A model generated the notes under the pieces. It did no database searches and was not told the DNA's origin. It worked only from the letters and a program-made list of their open reading frames with translations. From Nostoc sp. GT001 (lineage in GTDB: Bacteria; Cyanobacteriota; Cyanobacteriia; Cyanobacteriales; Nostocaceae): a stretch of DNA of 25,510 bases. The stretch's first letter is position 1; each line of letters starts with the position of its first letter. The stretch is from NCBI RefSeq assembly GCF_030382115.1, contig NZ_JAUDRJ010000003.1, positions 4,129,382-4,154,891 of the forward strand, given 5' to 3'. Below are positions 9,101-16,223 of this stretch, piece by piece. The translations under genes were made by a program, and so were the position numbers.

Positions 9101-9997
9101 ACCCAACTGGTCTTAATTCCTCACCGTGACTTGTACAGATTGCCCATTCATACACTTTTCCATCTTTCTTCACCATCACCAGAAGATTTACCCAACGTAG
9201 AATCAAATTTCAGCGTCACCTATCTACCTAGTGCCCAAATAGGTTTATCAATCAGAACTGAGGATATTTGGCAGTGGCAAAATAAGTTCTTGCTCAGTGT
9301 TGAACATCCTGAAAGTACAGGTTATCCCACACTTAAATTTGCCAAACTGGAGTCTGAAGTTGTTAGCCAGATGTTCAATAATATCCAACGAATTCAGGGG
9401 GTAGAAGCAACGAAAAATATTGTCGGAAATGCCTTATCTGATAATTATAATATCTTGCATTTTACGGGTCATGTCACTAATAATTTAGCTGAACCTAAAA
9501 AATCAGAATTAGCATTAGCAGGTGAAGACAGACTTACTCTAGATGAAATCTGCCAACAAAATCTAGATAGTTACAATCTTATTACCCTCTCTGCCTGTGA
9601 AAATTTAAGTACTAACAACTACACTATCAGCAGCGAATATGTGAGTTTAGTCAGTGGTTTTGTAACTCAGGGTGTACCTCATGTAGTGAGTACTCTCTGG
9701 AGTGTAGAATCTTCGGCTAGTGCCTTGGTGATGATCGAGTTTTACCGGCGATTACAGCCTAATAAATCAGCAGTTATTGCTTTAGCCGAAGCAACACGAT
9801 GGCTAAAAGAACTAACTGCTGGAGAACTGACAAAATGGTATGAAGAGATCTTAAATAATCTGCATCCAGAGGAAGTAAGAATTCAAACTTATTTAGCGAC
9901 ACAACTATATAGAAATAGTAAAATGGCATCAGACAAAATTCTTTATAACCATCCTTACTACTGGGCAGCTTTTACGATTATGGGTAAGCCGAATTAA
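6131..9997 (+). CDS. TPR-CHAT protein (caspase-like protease) with basic N-terminus and WEY-motif linker
   Basis: A 1288-aa protein. The start is GTG 6131, or ATG 6140 three codons in; both keep the QMLRR start shared with the upstream paralogue. Order of parts: basic N-terminus (1-25); helical domain (about 45-135) ending in the VQLGELGVGRIGEVAYDIG stretch; acidic linker with four WE(Y/H)(D/E) motifs (W168, W193, W227, W259); a second short domain (about 335-370); eight TPRs plus a partial ninth (about 381-660, period 34, e.g. AWYNRGIALDNLGRREEAIASYRQAI); a helical region; and a CHAT domain (about 960-1288). The CHAT dyad is intact: LHFTGH (H1114) and LSACEN (C1156), with the usual HPYYWAAFTIMG ending. 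CHAT domains belong to the caspase/separase clan, and many act as proteases on a partner. Its substrate is unknown. It is not obviously HetF, the shorter membrane-linked CHAT protein of heterocyst control. Confidence 0.92.
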   Translation: MWQMLRRISQSLKRFIKRLIASKQNSSLKGARGRNLVGVLPELTNADLEQLFIQLLEGVHQARGRQWALRYLQRIENRVPAERWIDWLVMFGESLLASPTPNPLLATQMVQLGELGVGRIGEVAYDIGIRLMQNLPTEIEDYPDNQAQDDVEITPGQELIRDLGEQLWEHDEPDVIETTPGQELIRDLGEQLWEYDEPDVVETTTDEEIIPTSPEQELIVSFGEQLWEYDVPDVEPITSAPQNVSFEETSPENFEEVVWEYEREDAQATIPENIPLPAAEDSISLLTELRFDEEVVVQITTPVNLLSTRQKTELATSPSVETWDNTLTNLEPNVANTLDELWVRLDQSTNLVQQLASDLAVQSSNSPGIIERHSDNPITHAQGWFYQGLQQAKTGDLLGAIASYDQAIEMQPEFSEYWFNRGLTLFHLERFDEAIASYETAIELKPDFYKAWYNRGGTLGELGYFEEAIASFDKAIEIKPDYQEAWSSKGLALLKLGWLPEAIASYDQALQLEPEDQENWYHRGIALAVSEQFAEAIISYDRAIEINPEYHEVWIDRGVVLFNLGRWSEAIASWDKALSVQADFYLAWYNRGIALDNLGRREEAIASYRQAIAIKPDFHLAWYNQAIALFNLEQFAEAIACYDNALQIKQDYWEAWIGRGTAIGHLVNYDELLNLPSSITATNPALQQGGYEGKLASYEEGLRHLRTDTHPEGWGRLHFAIANTYYEEGKKHTNTRDYWRKAASEYHQALLTLTLEYFPQLHLEVLQSLSKVLMGLGQTTQVQELLQRGTDLLRQLLSEETRSDESKKQLALKFLGFDQLAVDLAVESGDLVEAWEIAEQGKNACLNWLLSGWNHNIYSPYYGAIQQLFNPTTAIIYWHISPVALHTFILKDQAPSPILLFTPMQDTGLIPLGEDAIRLNELPLPEAVQRLIEFEIWLEDWHQQYQEYRSTAHDKESKSHHSWRVEMEEKLLQLYEILNISTIAQELEGITQLVLIPHRDLYRLPIHTLFHLSSPSPEDLPNVESNFSVTYLPSAQIGLSIRTEDIWQWQNKFLLSVEHPESTGYPTLKFAKLESEVVSQMFNNIQRIQGVEATKNIVGNALSDNYNILHFTGHVTNNLAEPKKSELALAGEDRLTLDEICQQNLDSYNLITLSACENLSTNNYTISSEYVSLVSGFVTQGVPHVVSTLWSVESSASALVMIEFYRRLQPNKSAVIALAEATRWLKELTAGELTKWYEEILNNLHPEEVRIQTYLATQLYRNSKMASDKILYNHPYYWAAFTIMGKPN
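6590..6725 (+). repeat. 75-bp tandem duplication in the TPR-CHAT linker
   Basis: Two near-identical copies, 75 bp (25 codons) apart, share CTGATCCGCGATTTGGGCGA and encode TPGQELIRDLGEQLWE(H/Y)DEPDV. A third, more diverged copy follows (W227) and a fourth remnant (W259). The repeat multiplies the WEYDxPD motif within an acidic linker. Confidence 0.9.
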
Positions 9998-10044
9998 TCT
10001 TTTGAAACTTAATCAAAATAATTCGTAATTGATAATAACGTTCG

Positions 10045-10086
10045 ATAGCGTTAGCGCAGCGTCTCTCATTCTCTACGAGGCGCTGT
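10045..10086. repeat. GCGTTAGCGCAGCG hairpin repeat
   Basis: The stretch includes a stem of GCAGCGTCTC (10056-10065) with GAGGCGCTGT (10077-10086), 10 bp counting two G-U pairs, preceded by AGCGTTAGC. Elements of this type are dispersed in Nostoc genomes. It lies about 50 bp after the TPR-CHAT stop and might also act as a terminator, although no T-run follows. Confidence 0.6.
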
Positions 10087-10167
10087 ACATATATATTACA
10101 TAAACTCTAGCGATTTACCGTAAATTTAAGATATAATTTTCGTCTCAATCAGTGGTAGCTAAAGTTT

Positions 10168-11049
10168 ATGAACATTATGAACACTGTCTATGTTTCAGAT
10201 TTAGACGGTACATTGCTTGGAGATAATGCAATTCTTTCTTTGTTAAGCAAGAAAGTCCTTCACGAACTCTTGCATCAAGGATTACAGTTTACTGTGGCTA
10301 GTGCGCGTAGCGTTGTTTCTATGCAAATGATGCTGAAAGGTTTGAATCTTACTCTACCGATTATCGAATTTAATGGTGCTTTTATTTCTGATTTGGATTC
10401 TGGCAGACATGAAATCATTAACTCTATTTGTCCTTCTGTAGTTGAAAGTATCTACAAACTTATCCTAGAGTTCGGCTGTGTTCCGTTTGTATCTAGTTTT
10501 AATGGCAGAGAAGATTGTGCTTACTATAAAGATGTAATTAACGACGGTATGCGATGGTATCTTAACGATCGCCTAACAAGCAAAGACCGAAGATGGCGAA
10601 CAATTGAAGATTTGATGCATTCTTTTGGCGATCAAGTTGTTTGTCTGACCGTGATTGGGCACGCACAACAACTGCTCGAACTTCAAGGTGCGATTATTCA
10701 AAAACATGGAACTACCGTAGAGACACACTTGATCGAGAACCAATACTCTCCGGGGTGGTACTGGTTAACAATTCATGACTGCAAAGCTACTAAAGACCAA
10801 GCTATTCGGACTCTGGTAGAGAATTATGGGTTACAGGAAAGTGAGATTGTGGTCTTTGGAGATCAAATTAATGACATCAAAATGTTCAAAATTGCTGATC
10901 GTGCCATTGCAGTTGCTAACGCAGATGCCGAACTCAAGCGTTACTCGTCATTGGTAATTGGCTTAAATACAGAAGACAGCGTGGTTAAATACATTCGTCA
11001 GGATTGGTCGAACAAATGTGCTATGAAATCGGACTCTGACATACGCTAG
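10168..11049 (+). CDS. HAD superfamily (Cof-type, subclass IIB) phosphatase
   Basis: A 293-aa protein of a size typical for Cof-type haloacid dehalogenase-like phosphatases, which hydrolyse small phosphorylated sugars or cofactors. Motif I is SDLDGTL (nucleophile D11, acid D13), motif II lies in TVASARS, motif III is Lys in ATKDQAI (K209), and motif IV is GDQIND (D232, D236). The cap lies between motifs II and III (about 85-195). The substrate cannot be told from sequence. The start is ATG 10168; ATG 10177 (fourth codon) is equally possible. The gene stands alone, between a dispersed repeat upstream and a transposase remnant downstream. The last 15 or so residues after the final helix look unconserved. 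Confidence 0.88.
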   Translation: MNIMNTVYVSDLDGTLLGDNAILSLLSKKVLHELLHQGLQFTVASARSVVSMQMMLKGLNLTLPIIEFNGAFISDLDSGRHEIINSICPSVVESIYKLILEFGCVPFVSSFNGREDCAYYKDVINDGMRWYLNDRLTSKDRRWRTIEDLMHSFGDQVVCLTVIGHAQQLLELQGAIIQKHGTTVETHLIENQYSPGWYWLTIHDCKATKDQAIRTLVENYGLQESEIVVFGDQINDIKMFKIADRAIAVANADAELKRYSSLVIGLNTEDSVVKYIRQDWSNKCAMKSDSDIR

Positions 11050-11147
11050 CATCGTTGAGGCTGCTATTTTGATGGAGATGCGATCGCTCAGTAATACTTT
11101 CAAGAAATATTAAGCGGTCAAAAATTACTCTTAATAGTACTGAGAAG

Positions 11148-11255
11148 ATGAAAATTAAGCCGAAAGTAACGCTTGCAGACCATTTTGCAGCAATGCAAGA
11201 CGCACGAGTTGAGCATACAAAACGGCATAAATTAATTGATATTATTCGGACTTGA
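11148..11255 (+). pseudogene. N-terminal remnant of an ISAs1-family transposase
   Basis: A 35-codon frame from ATG 11148 to a TGA at 11253 encodes LADHFAAMQDARVEHTKRHK followed by LIDII. This matches the start of ISAs1-family (H-repeat-associated) DDE transposases, in which DHF, a D-x-R-V pair, a TK-x-H pair and LLDII are typical. The rest of the transposase (normally over 350 aa) is absent downstream, so this is a fragment. No terminal repeats were found. It is too short to be functional. Confidence 0.6.
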
Positions 11256-11368
11256 TAATTACGAACTAGTAATTATTTGATCGAGATGATAATACTTCTA
11301 AATTCGCTTATCAATAGTGTTTGAGATGCACTTACCTTAGTATGGTAAATAATGATCAACGAGTGTAT

Positions 11369-11375
11369 GGGGAGG
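11369..11375 (+). promoter_or_regulatory. Shine-Dalgarno GGGGAGG deciding the carboxypeptidase start
   Basis: GGGGAGG lies 6 nt before ATG 11382 and inside the first codons of the longer frame from ATG 11352, so it supports 11382 as the real start. Confidence 0.75.
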
Positions 11376-11381
11376 TTTGTT

Positions 11382-13073
11382 ATGCCAGATGTTCGGTTTG
11401 ATAAATACTATCGTTATGAAGACCTGACACGCATTCTACACAGTTATGCGAAGGAATTTCCCCAACTAGTACGCATAGAAAGCATTGGCAAAAGTTACGA
11501 AGGACGTGACATCTGGGTATTAACAGTTAGCAACTTTGCCACTGGCGTACATCAAGAAAAACCTGCCCTCTGGGTTGATGGCAACATTCACGCCACTGAA
11601 TTAGCACCGTCAAGTGTTTGTTTATACCTATTGCAAACATTAGTGACAGCTTACGGTACTCACCCAGAAATTACCCGTTGTTTGGATACCCGCACCTTCT
11701 ACATTTGTCCCCGTGTTAATCCTGATGGCGCGGAGTTGGCATTGGCTGACAAACCGAAATTTATTCGCTCCAGTACTCGCCCTTATCCCCATGATGAAGA
11801 AGGCAATGACGGGTTAGTGATGGAAGATATCGATGGCGATGGTCGGATTTTACTGATGCGAATCCCCGATGACAATGGGGCTTGGAAAGTCTGTCCTACT
11901 GAACCTCGGCTGCTGGTGCGACGCGAACCAACAGAAACAGGTGGTCAATATTATCGCGTACTACCAGAAGGAAATATCGAAAATTACGACGGAGTTCAGA
12001 TTAAAATTCAGCCTTCTAAAGAAGGACTAGATTTAAACCGGAATTTTCCATTTTTGTGGCGGCAAGAATCTGAGCAATTTGGATCTGGCCTCTATCCTAC
12101 ATCTGAAACAGAAGTGCGATCGCTAGTTCAATTTATCACTACACATCCTAATATTACAGGAGCGATCGCCTTTCACACCTTTAGCGGTGTTTTCATTCGT
12201 CCCTACACCCACCTCAGCGATGACGAATTCCCCGTCAATGATCTCCGCACTTATCAACGCATTGGTGCAAAAGGTACTGAACTTACTCAATACCCAGCCA
12301 TCTCTGCCTTTCATGATTTCCGCTATGACCCCAAAGATATAATTACAGGTACATTCGACGACTGGGCTTATGAATATCAAGGTCTATTTGCCTGGACAGT
12401 AGAAGTCTGGAGTCCGCAGCGCCAAGCTGGAATTAATGATTATAAATACATCGATTGGCAGCGAGAACACTCTATAGAAGATGACCTGAAATTGCTGCGT
12501 TGGAGCGATGAAAAACTTGCAGGTAAGGGCTACATAGATTGGTATCCCTTCGAGCATCCCCAACTCGGACAGATTGAACTAGGCGGCTGGGATACGATGT
12601 ACGCTTGGGCAAATCCACCCTCTCAGTTTCTGGAGAAAGAAATAGCCCTCTTCCCAGAATGGCTGGTTTGGCATCTATTAATATCTCCGCGTTTAGAGAT
12701 TTACGAAGCCAGTATCCACAGCTTGGGTGATGATACTTATCGGGTGCAATTGGTTGTGCATAATACAGGCTGGTTGCCCACCAATGTCACCCAAAAAGCT
12801 TTAGAAAAAAAGTTGGTGCGGGGCTGTATCTGTGAAATTGAACTGCCTCCTGGGGGAACTTTGGTAACGGGTAAGCCCCGTGAAGAGTTAGGTCAATTAG
12901 AAGGACGAGCCTACAAGCCTTCAACTCCCATTAGACGGCACAGCGATCCTACCAAGGATCGGGCGAAGGTGGAATGGGTAGTGCGTGCGCCTCATGGTAG
13001 CACGGTTAAACTGCTAGCTCGTCATCAGCGTGCTGGAGTTGTTCGCACTGAATTGACATTCCCAGAATTTTGA
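11382..13073 (+). CDS. M14-family zinc carboxypeptidase
   Basis: A 563-aa enzyme that removes C-terminal residues from peptides, or a related amidase activity on peptidoglycan peptides. The zinc site is complete: GNIHATE (H70 and E73, the HxxE pair), third ligand in AIAFHTFSG (H265), and the catalytic Glu in FAWTVEVW (E341). The catalytic domain covers about residues 5-400; a C-terminal beta-rich domain of about 150 residues follows (about 410-560), ending in a probable small beta fold. No signal peptide is visible, so it is probably cytoplasmic. I chose ATG 11382 because a strong GGGGAGG precedes it and MPDVRFDKYYRYEDL matches a family-like start; ATG 11352 would add ten residues. The substrate is unknown. 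Confidence 0.9.
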   Translation: MPDVRFDKYYRYEDLTRILHSYAKEFPQLVRIESIGKSYEGRDIWVLTVSNFATGVHQEKPALWVDGNIHATELAPSSVCLYLLQTLVTAYGTHPEITRCLDTRTFYICPRVNPDGAELALADKPKFIRSSTRPYPHDEEGNDGLVMEDIDGDGRILLMRIPDDNGAWKVCPTEPRLLVRREPTETGGQYYRVLPEGNIENYDGVQIKIQPSKEGLDLNRNFPFLWRQESEQFGSGLYPTSETEVRSLVQFITTHPNITGAIAFHTFSGVFIRPYTHLSDDEFPVNDLRTYQRIGAKGTELTQYPAISAFHDFRYDPKDIITGTFDDWAYEYQGLFAWTVEVWSPQRQAGINDYKYIDWQREHSIEDDLKLLRWSDEKLAGKGYIDWYPFEHPQLGQIELGGWDTMYAWANPPSQFLEKEIALFPEWLVWHLLISPRLEIYEASIHSLGDDTYRVQLVVHNTGWLPTNVTQKALEKKLVRGCICEIELPPGGTLVTGKPREELGQLEGRAYKPSTPIRRHSDPTKDRAKVEWVVRAPHGSTVKLLARHQRAGVVRTELTFPEF

Positions 13074-13128
13074 CATTTGAAATTGCCAAACATACTTCTT
13101 GGGATAATTAAATTACCCTAATACAGTC

Positions 13129-13752
13129 TTGTCTAAACCGATAATTACCGTTCGCCTCATTACACGCGACGAACTTCTCCAACTTTTGGTTTTATATAAC
13201 CATCTAAATCCTGTTGATGCGCCTCTACCGACTGATGATGTTTTACCAAAAAAATGGGTAAAAGCCCCGTCGTTCTACGACAGATTTAAAGTAATGAGTA
13301 AGGAGTAATGAGTTTCATAGTGGATGAAAAATGGGTATTTACTCATTACTTATTACTTATTACTCCTTCTTAAGAGCGCCTTTAGGTCGGTGAGGATGTC
13401 AAAATCTATCTGGGATGGAATTTTACATGATCCCCGGTTGTATTACATAGTGGCTGATGTTGATAACCAGCTAGTAGCAACATGCAACTTAACTATTGTT
13501 CCCAACTTAACGCGTGGTACACGTCCATACGGCATTATTGAAAATGTTGTCACCCATCTCGATTTTCGACAACAAGGATTAGGTACACAAGTGCTACATT
13601 ATGCCCTAGCTTTAGCATGGCAGCAACAGTGCTATAAAGTGATGCTTCTAAGTGGCTCAAAAAACGAGGAGACGTTGCACTTCTATGAAAAAGCAGGATT
13701 CAAGCGTGGACTAAAAACCGGATTTGTTGCCCTACCTCCAGAGGAATTGTGA
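13129..13752 (+). pseudogene. GNAT acetyltransferase gene interrupted by a small insertion
   Basis: The 5' part (possible TTG start at 13129; IITVRLITRDELLQLLVLYN...) ends near 13251, and the 3' part resumes at 13405 (SIWDGILHDPRLYYIVADVD...). The two are in the same frame but separated by about 150 bp containing an in-frame TAA at 13306-13308. Joining at the flanking CAAAA copies restores VLPKSIWDGIL and a protein of about 156 aa, the usual GNAT length. The 3' part keeps the acetyl-CoA loop (FRQQGLGTQ) and FYEKAGFKRG near the end. A shorter product could still start at ATG 13396 or 13324, but it would lack the first strand and helix of the fold. Substrate unknown. Confidence 0.8.
13252..13399. 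mobile_element. Small insertion (about 150 bp, MITE-like) in the GNAT gene
   Basis: This stretch is flanked by direct CAAAA repeats (13247-13251 and 13400-13404). Removing it with one repeat restores the reading frame and a sensible protein. Inside, CCCCGTCGTTCTACGAC (13267-13283) forms a short hairpin, and GGAGTAATGAGT (about 13302-13313) is complementary to parts of the ACTCATTACT...ACTCC stretch (about 13340-13365). The hairpin and the GGTCGGTGAGGATGTC end resemble the ends of cyanobacterial IS200/IS605 (TnpB) elements, but that is from memory, and those elements do not normally duplicate their target. It encodes nothing. Confidence 0.6.
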
Positions 13753-14497
13753 GCAAAATTGATACAGATTAGCCATCCTCCAGAAATCCTAGTTGATCTT
13801 TGGGTTCCCTTTTATCAAATAGTCTTTTGTAAAAAAATAATTCCTAGCCAAAAATCTTGGCGCAATCAGGCTCGAAAATTTTGATTGCGATCGCTAATTT
13901 CCAGTCTAGTATTTGAAAATTTACCACCAAGGACAACTATCTAAAGAGTGAAAGTTTTTCCTCAAAATCTAGCCCTGAGTTAGTTGTATAATTTCGATCA
14001 AAGATTAATAATACATCATATCGCCAAAAGGCATTTTATTTCTTAAATCTTGTTAAAGATCATGATACATTAAGTTTGACGGCATGAACCCTCGTCGGCA
14101 ATTATAAAGAGATGGCTATTAAAGGCCAATTATTTTACTGCTTGACTGCAATTTTAGAACTGATAAAATCGCCTACTTGCATTAATTATCTTTATTGTTG
14201 CAACAGAAGAGATTACCACAGTATGCCTGCTTCTCTTTAGTGCGATCTGCGGTTCTTTAAAAAACAAACAAATAGGAATCCGATACTACATAATGTGGTA
14301 AACATTTGGATAAATGTTATGAGATATCAGAGCAGCTACTCATAATGTCCCACATTTGAACTTTCCAGAGTTAACGGGTTTCATTTTGGTTTCCATATCA
14401 AGGCAACCAAATAATCATCTGGATATTTGTATTCACTTAACCTTGCATCCAGTATTTTCCAATAGTCAACCCAAGAAATTGAAAAGAGGATATTTCC
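13753..14497. other. 745-bp intergenic region upstream of the SLH-fasciclin gene
   Basis: No open frame looks real. An 8-bp inverted repeat (CGCAATCA 13861-13868, TGATTGCG 13882-13889) lies about 110 bp after the GNAT stop without a T-run. A 7-bp one (AACATTT 14301-14307, AAATGTT 14312-14318) lies about 180 bp before the next gene. The region is AT-rich and could hold a long 5' leader, but I see no riboswitch, tRNA or repeat array. The last bases contain the Shine-Dalgarno sequence AGAGGA (14485-14490). Confidence 0.5.
14485..14490 (+). promoter_or_regulatory. Shine-Dalgarno AGAGGA of the SLH-fasciclin gene
   Basis: AGAGGA lies 7 nt before ATG 14498, good spacing that fixes the start of the envelope protein. 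Confidence 0.65.
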
Positions 14498-16172
14498 ATG
14501 TCTAGTTTGTTTCGTTGGTCATCAACAAAGGTTACTTTGCTAGTTCTGGGAATGACAGCTGCTACAATAACCCCCATCATAATTTCTGCCCCAGCTTCAT
14601 CTCAAACTCCTGTTCCATCTGCAACACCCTCACCTGCGACACCATCGCCTACTTCAACAGTTAACCTGTCTGATGTTTCCTCAGATTATTGGGCGCGTCC
14701 CTTCATTCAAGCCCTAGCTGAGAATAACGTGATTAGTGGCTTTCCTGATGGTACTTATAGACCAAATCAGCCTGTGACTCGTGCTGAATTTGCTGCCTTG
14801 ATTCAAAAAGCTTTCAGTACCCAAAACCGAGTCCGGCAATTAAGTGCGGGTGGATTTAGTGATGTTCCTGCTAACTACTGGGCGGCTGCTGCAATTCAAA
14901 ACGCCTACGAAATTGGATTTTTGGCAGGCTATCCTGGGAACGTGTTTAGACCAAATCAAGAAATTCCTAGAGTGCAGGGGATCGTTGCTTTAAGTAGTGG
15001 CTTAGGTTTAACTGGTGGCGATACAAGTACTCTCACTAATTACTACAACGATGCCTCAGCTATCCCTGAGTATGCTGTTGGCAGTGTGGCAGCAGCGACA
15101 GTAGGTAATCTTGTTGTCAACTACCCGGATGTAAAACAACTCAATCCGCAACAGTCTTTGACTCGTGCTGAAGCAGCAGCACTTTTATATCAAGCTTTAG
15201 TTAGACAAGGACGGGCGCAACCCATTGCTAGCAATCTTCCAGCTAGTCAGTACGTTGTCGCTGGAACTCCTGCAAGTACTGATATTGTTTCTCTGGCGGC
15301 ATCCAGTAGTTCTTTTACAACTCTGACTTCTTTATTAAAGACAGCCTAGTCTATCAGATATTCTTCAACAGCCAGGCCCTTATACAGTCTTCGCTCCTAC
15401 CAATGATGCATTTGCTGCTTTGCCTGCCGCTACCTTACAACAGTTAGAGCAACCAGAAAACAGAGAAGCATTAGTTAAGATTTTGAGATATCATGTGGTT
15501 CCCGGTGCGGTAACTGCTAGTCAACTCTCGGCAGGGGAATTGACAACCGATGAAGGAAGACCTGTAAATATTCAAATCGATTCCGCTAACAGTCAAGTCT
15601 CGGTGAATAATGCCAGAGTTCTCCAAGCAGACGTGAAAGCTAGCAATGGTGTCATCCATGCAATTAACCAAGTCCTGATTCCGCCTGATGTTAACATCAG
15701 TCAGTTAAATCAGCCATCAACAGGAAGTACAACGCCTGATGTGAATGTAGGTAGAAGTACTCGTGGTGGCAGAAGCTATATCGGAGTTGGTGGTAACATT
15801 GGTTTGAGCGGCGACGATACAGCTCTGAGCGATACTAACTTTACAGTAATCAGCAAACTTGGTCTGACAAACTATCTATCAGTGCGACCATCAGTAATCT
15901 TTGGGGACGATACAATATTTCTAGTTCCCGTAACTTTGGATTTTTCTCCCCGCAGAGCAGGTTCGGTAGGCGAGAGAACTTATAGCATATCTCCCTACAT
16001 AGGTGCTGGCATAGCAATTGAAGCTAACACTGATACTGATATTGGATTGTTGTTAACAGGTGGTGTAGACGTTCCTATCGGTTCTAGATTTACGCTAACA
16101 GGTGGTGTAAATGCTGCTTTTGTAGATGACACAGATGTAGGACTACAATTAGGACTTGGCTATAACTTCTAA
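14498..16172 (+). pseudogene. SLH-fasciclin-beta-barrel envelope protein, frameshifted
   Basis: One original gene of about 557 codons is split by a single extra base near 15347 (after ACAGCC, where the first frame meets TAG). Order of parts: signal peptide (1-35, ending near ASSQ); a Pro/Thr/Ser linker; three SLH repeats (about 53-105 with FPDGTYRPNQPVTRAEFAALI, 118-170, 185-245), which bind secondary cell-wall polymer or peptidoglycan; a fasciclin domain that begins before the break (TDIVSLAASSSSFTTLTSLL) and continues after it (DILQQPGPYTVFAPTNDAF ... YHVVPG); and a Gly-rich strand-forming C-terminus ending in GYNF, as in outer-membrane barrels. So the protein would span from the wall to the outer membrane. 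Whether the shift is a real mutation or a sequencing error cannot be told here. If real, the product stops after 283 aa with only the SLH part. Confidence 0.85.
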
Positions 16173-16189
16173 GTAAATAGAAATGTGGT

Positions 16190-16217
16190 AAGGGCGCACA
16201 ATTAGTTGTGTGCCCTT
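16190..16217. terminator. Terminator between convergent SLH-fasciclin and methyltransferase genes
   Basis: A 12-bp stem (AAGGGCGCACAA 16190-16201; TTGTGTGCCCTT 16206-16217, one G-U pair) with a 4-nt TTAG loop, placed between two convergent stop codons. The T-run is short on both sides. Confidence 0.75.
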
Positions 16218-16223
16218 GCTGTA

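Larger units (their letters stand above)
11050..11381. other. 332-bp spacer with a transposase remnant
   Basis: Apart from the 36-codon ISAs1-type remnant at 11148-11255 and the Shine-Dalgarno sequence just before the carboxypeptidase, the spacer is AT-rich and featureless. No promoter pair is convincing. Confidence 0.4.

Noticed and set aside
5244..9997. CRISPR-linked Craspase (type III-E) or HetF assignment
   Set aside because: No CRISPR repeats or gRAMP gene are nearby, and the architecture (shared N-terminal domains, eight TPRs, 1288 aa) differs from HetF.
11352..11381. Longer start of the carboxypeptidase
   Set aside because: The Shine-Dalgarno sequence lies inside this extension, so ATG 11382 is preferred.
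13861..13889. Terminator after the GNAT gene
   Set aside because: The 8-bp stem has no T-run and lies 110 bp from the stop, so I only mention it as an inverted repeat.
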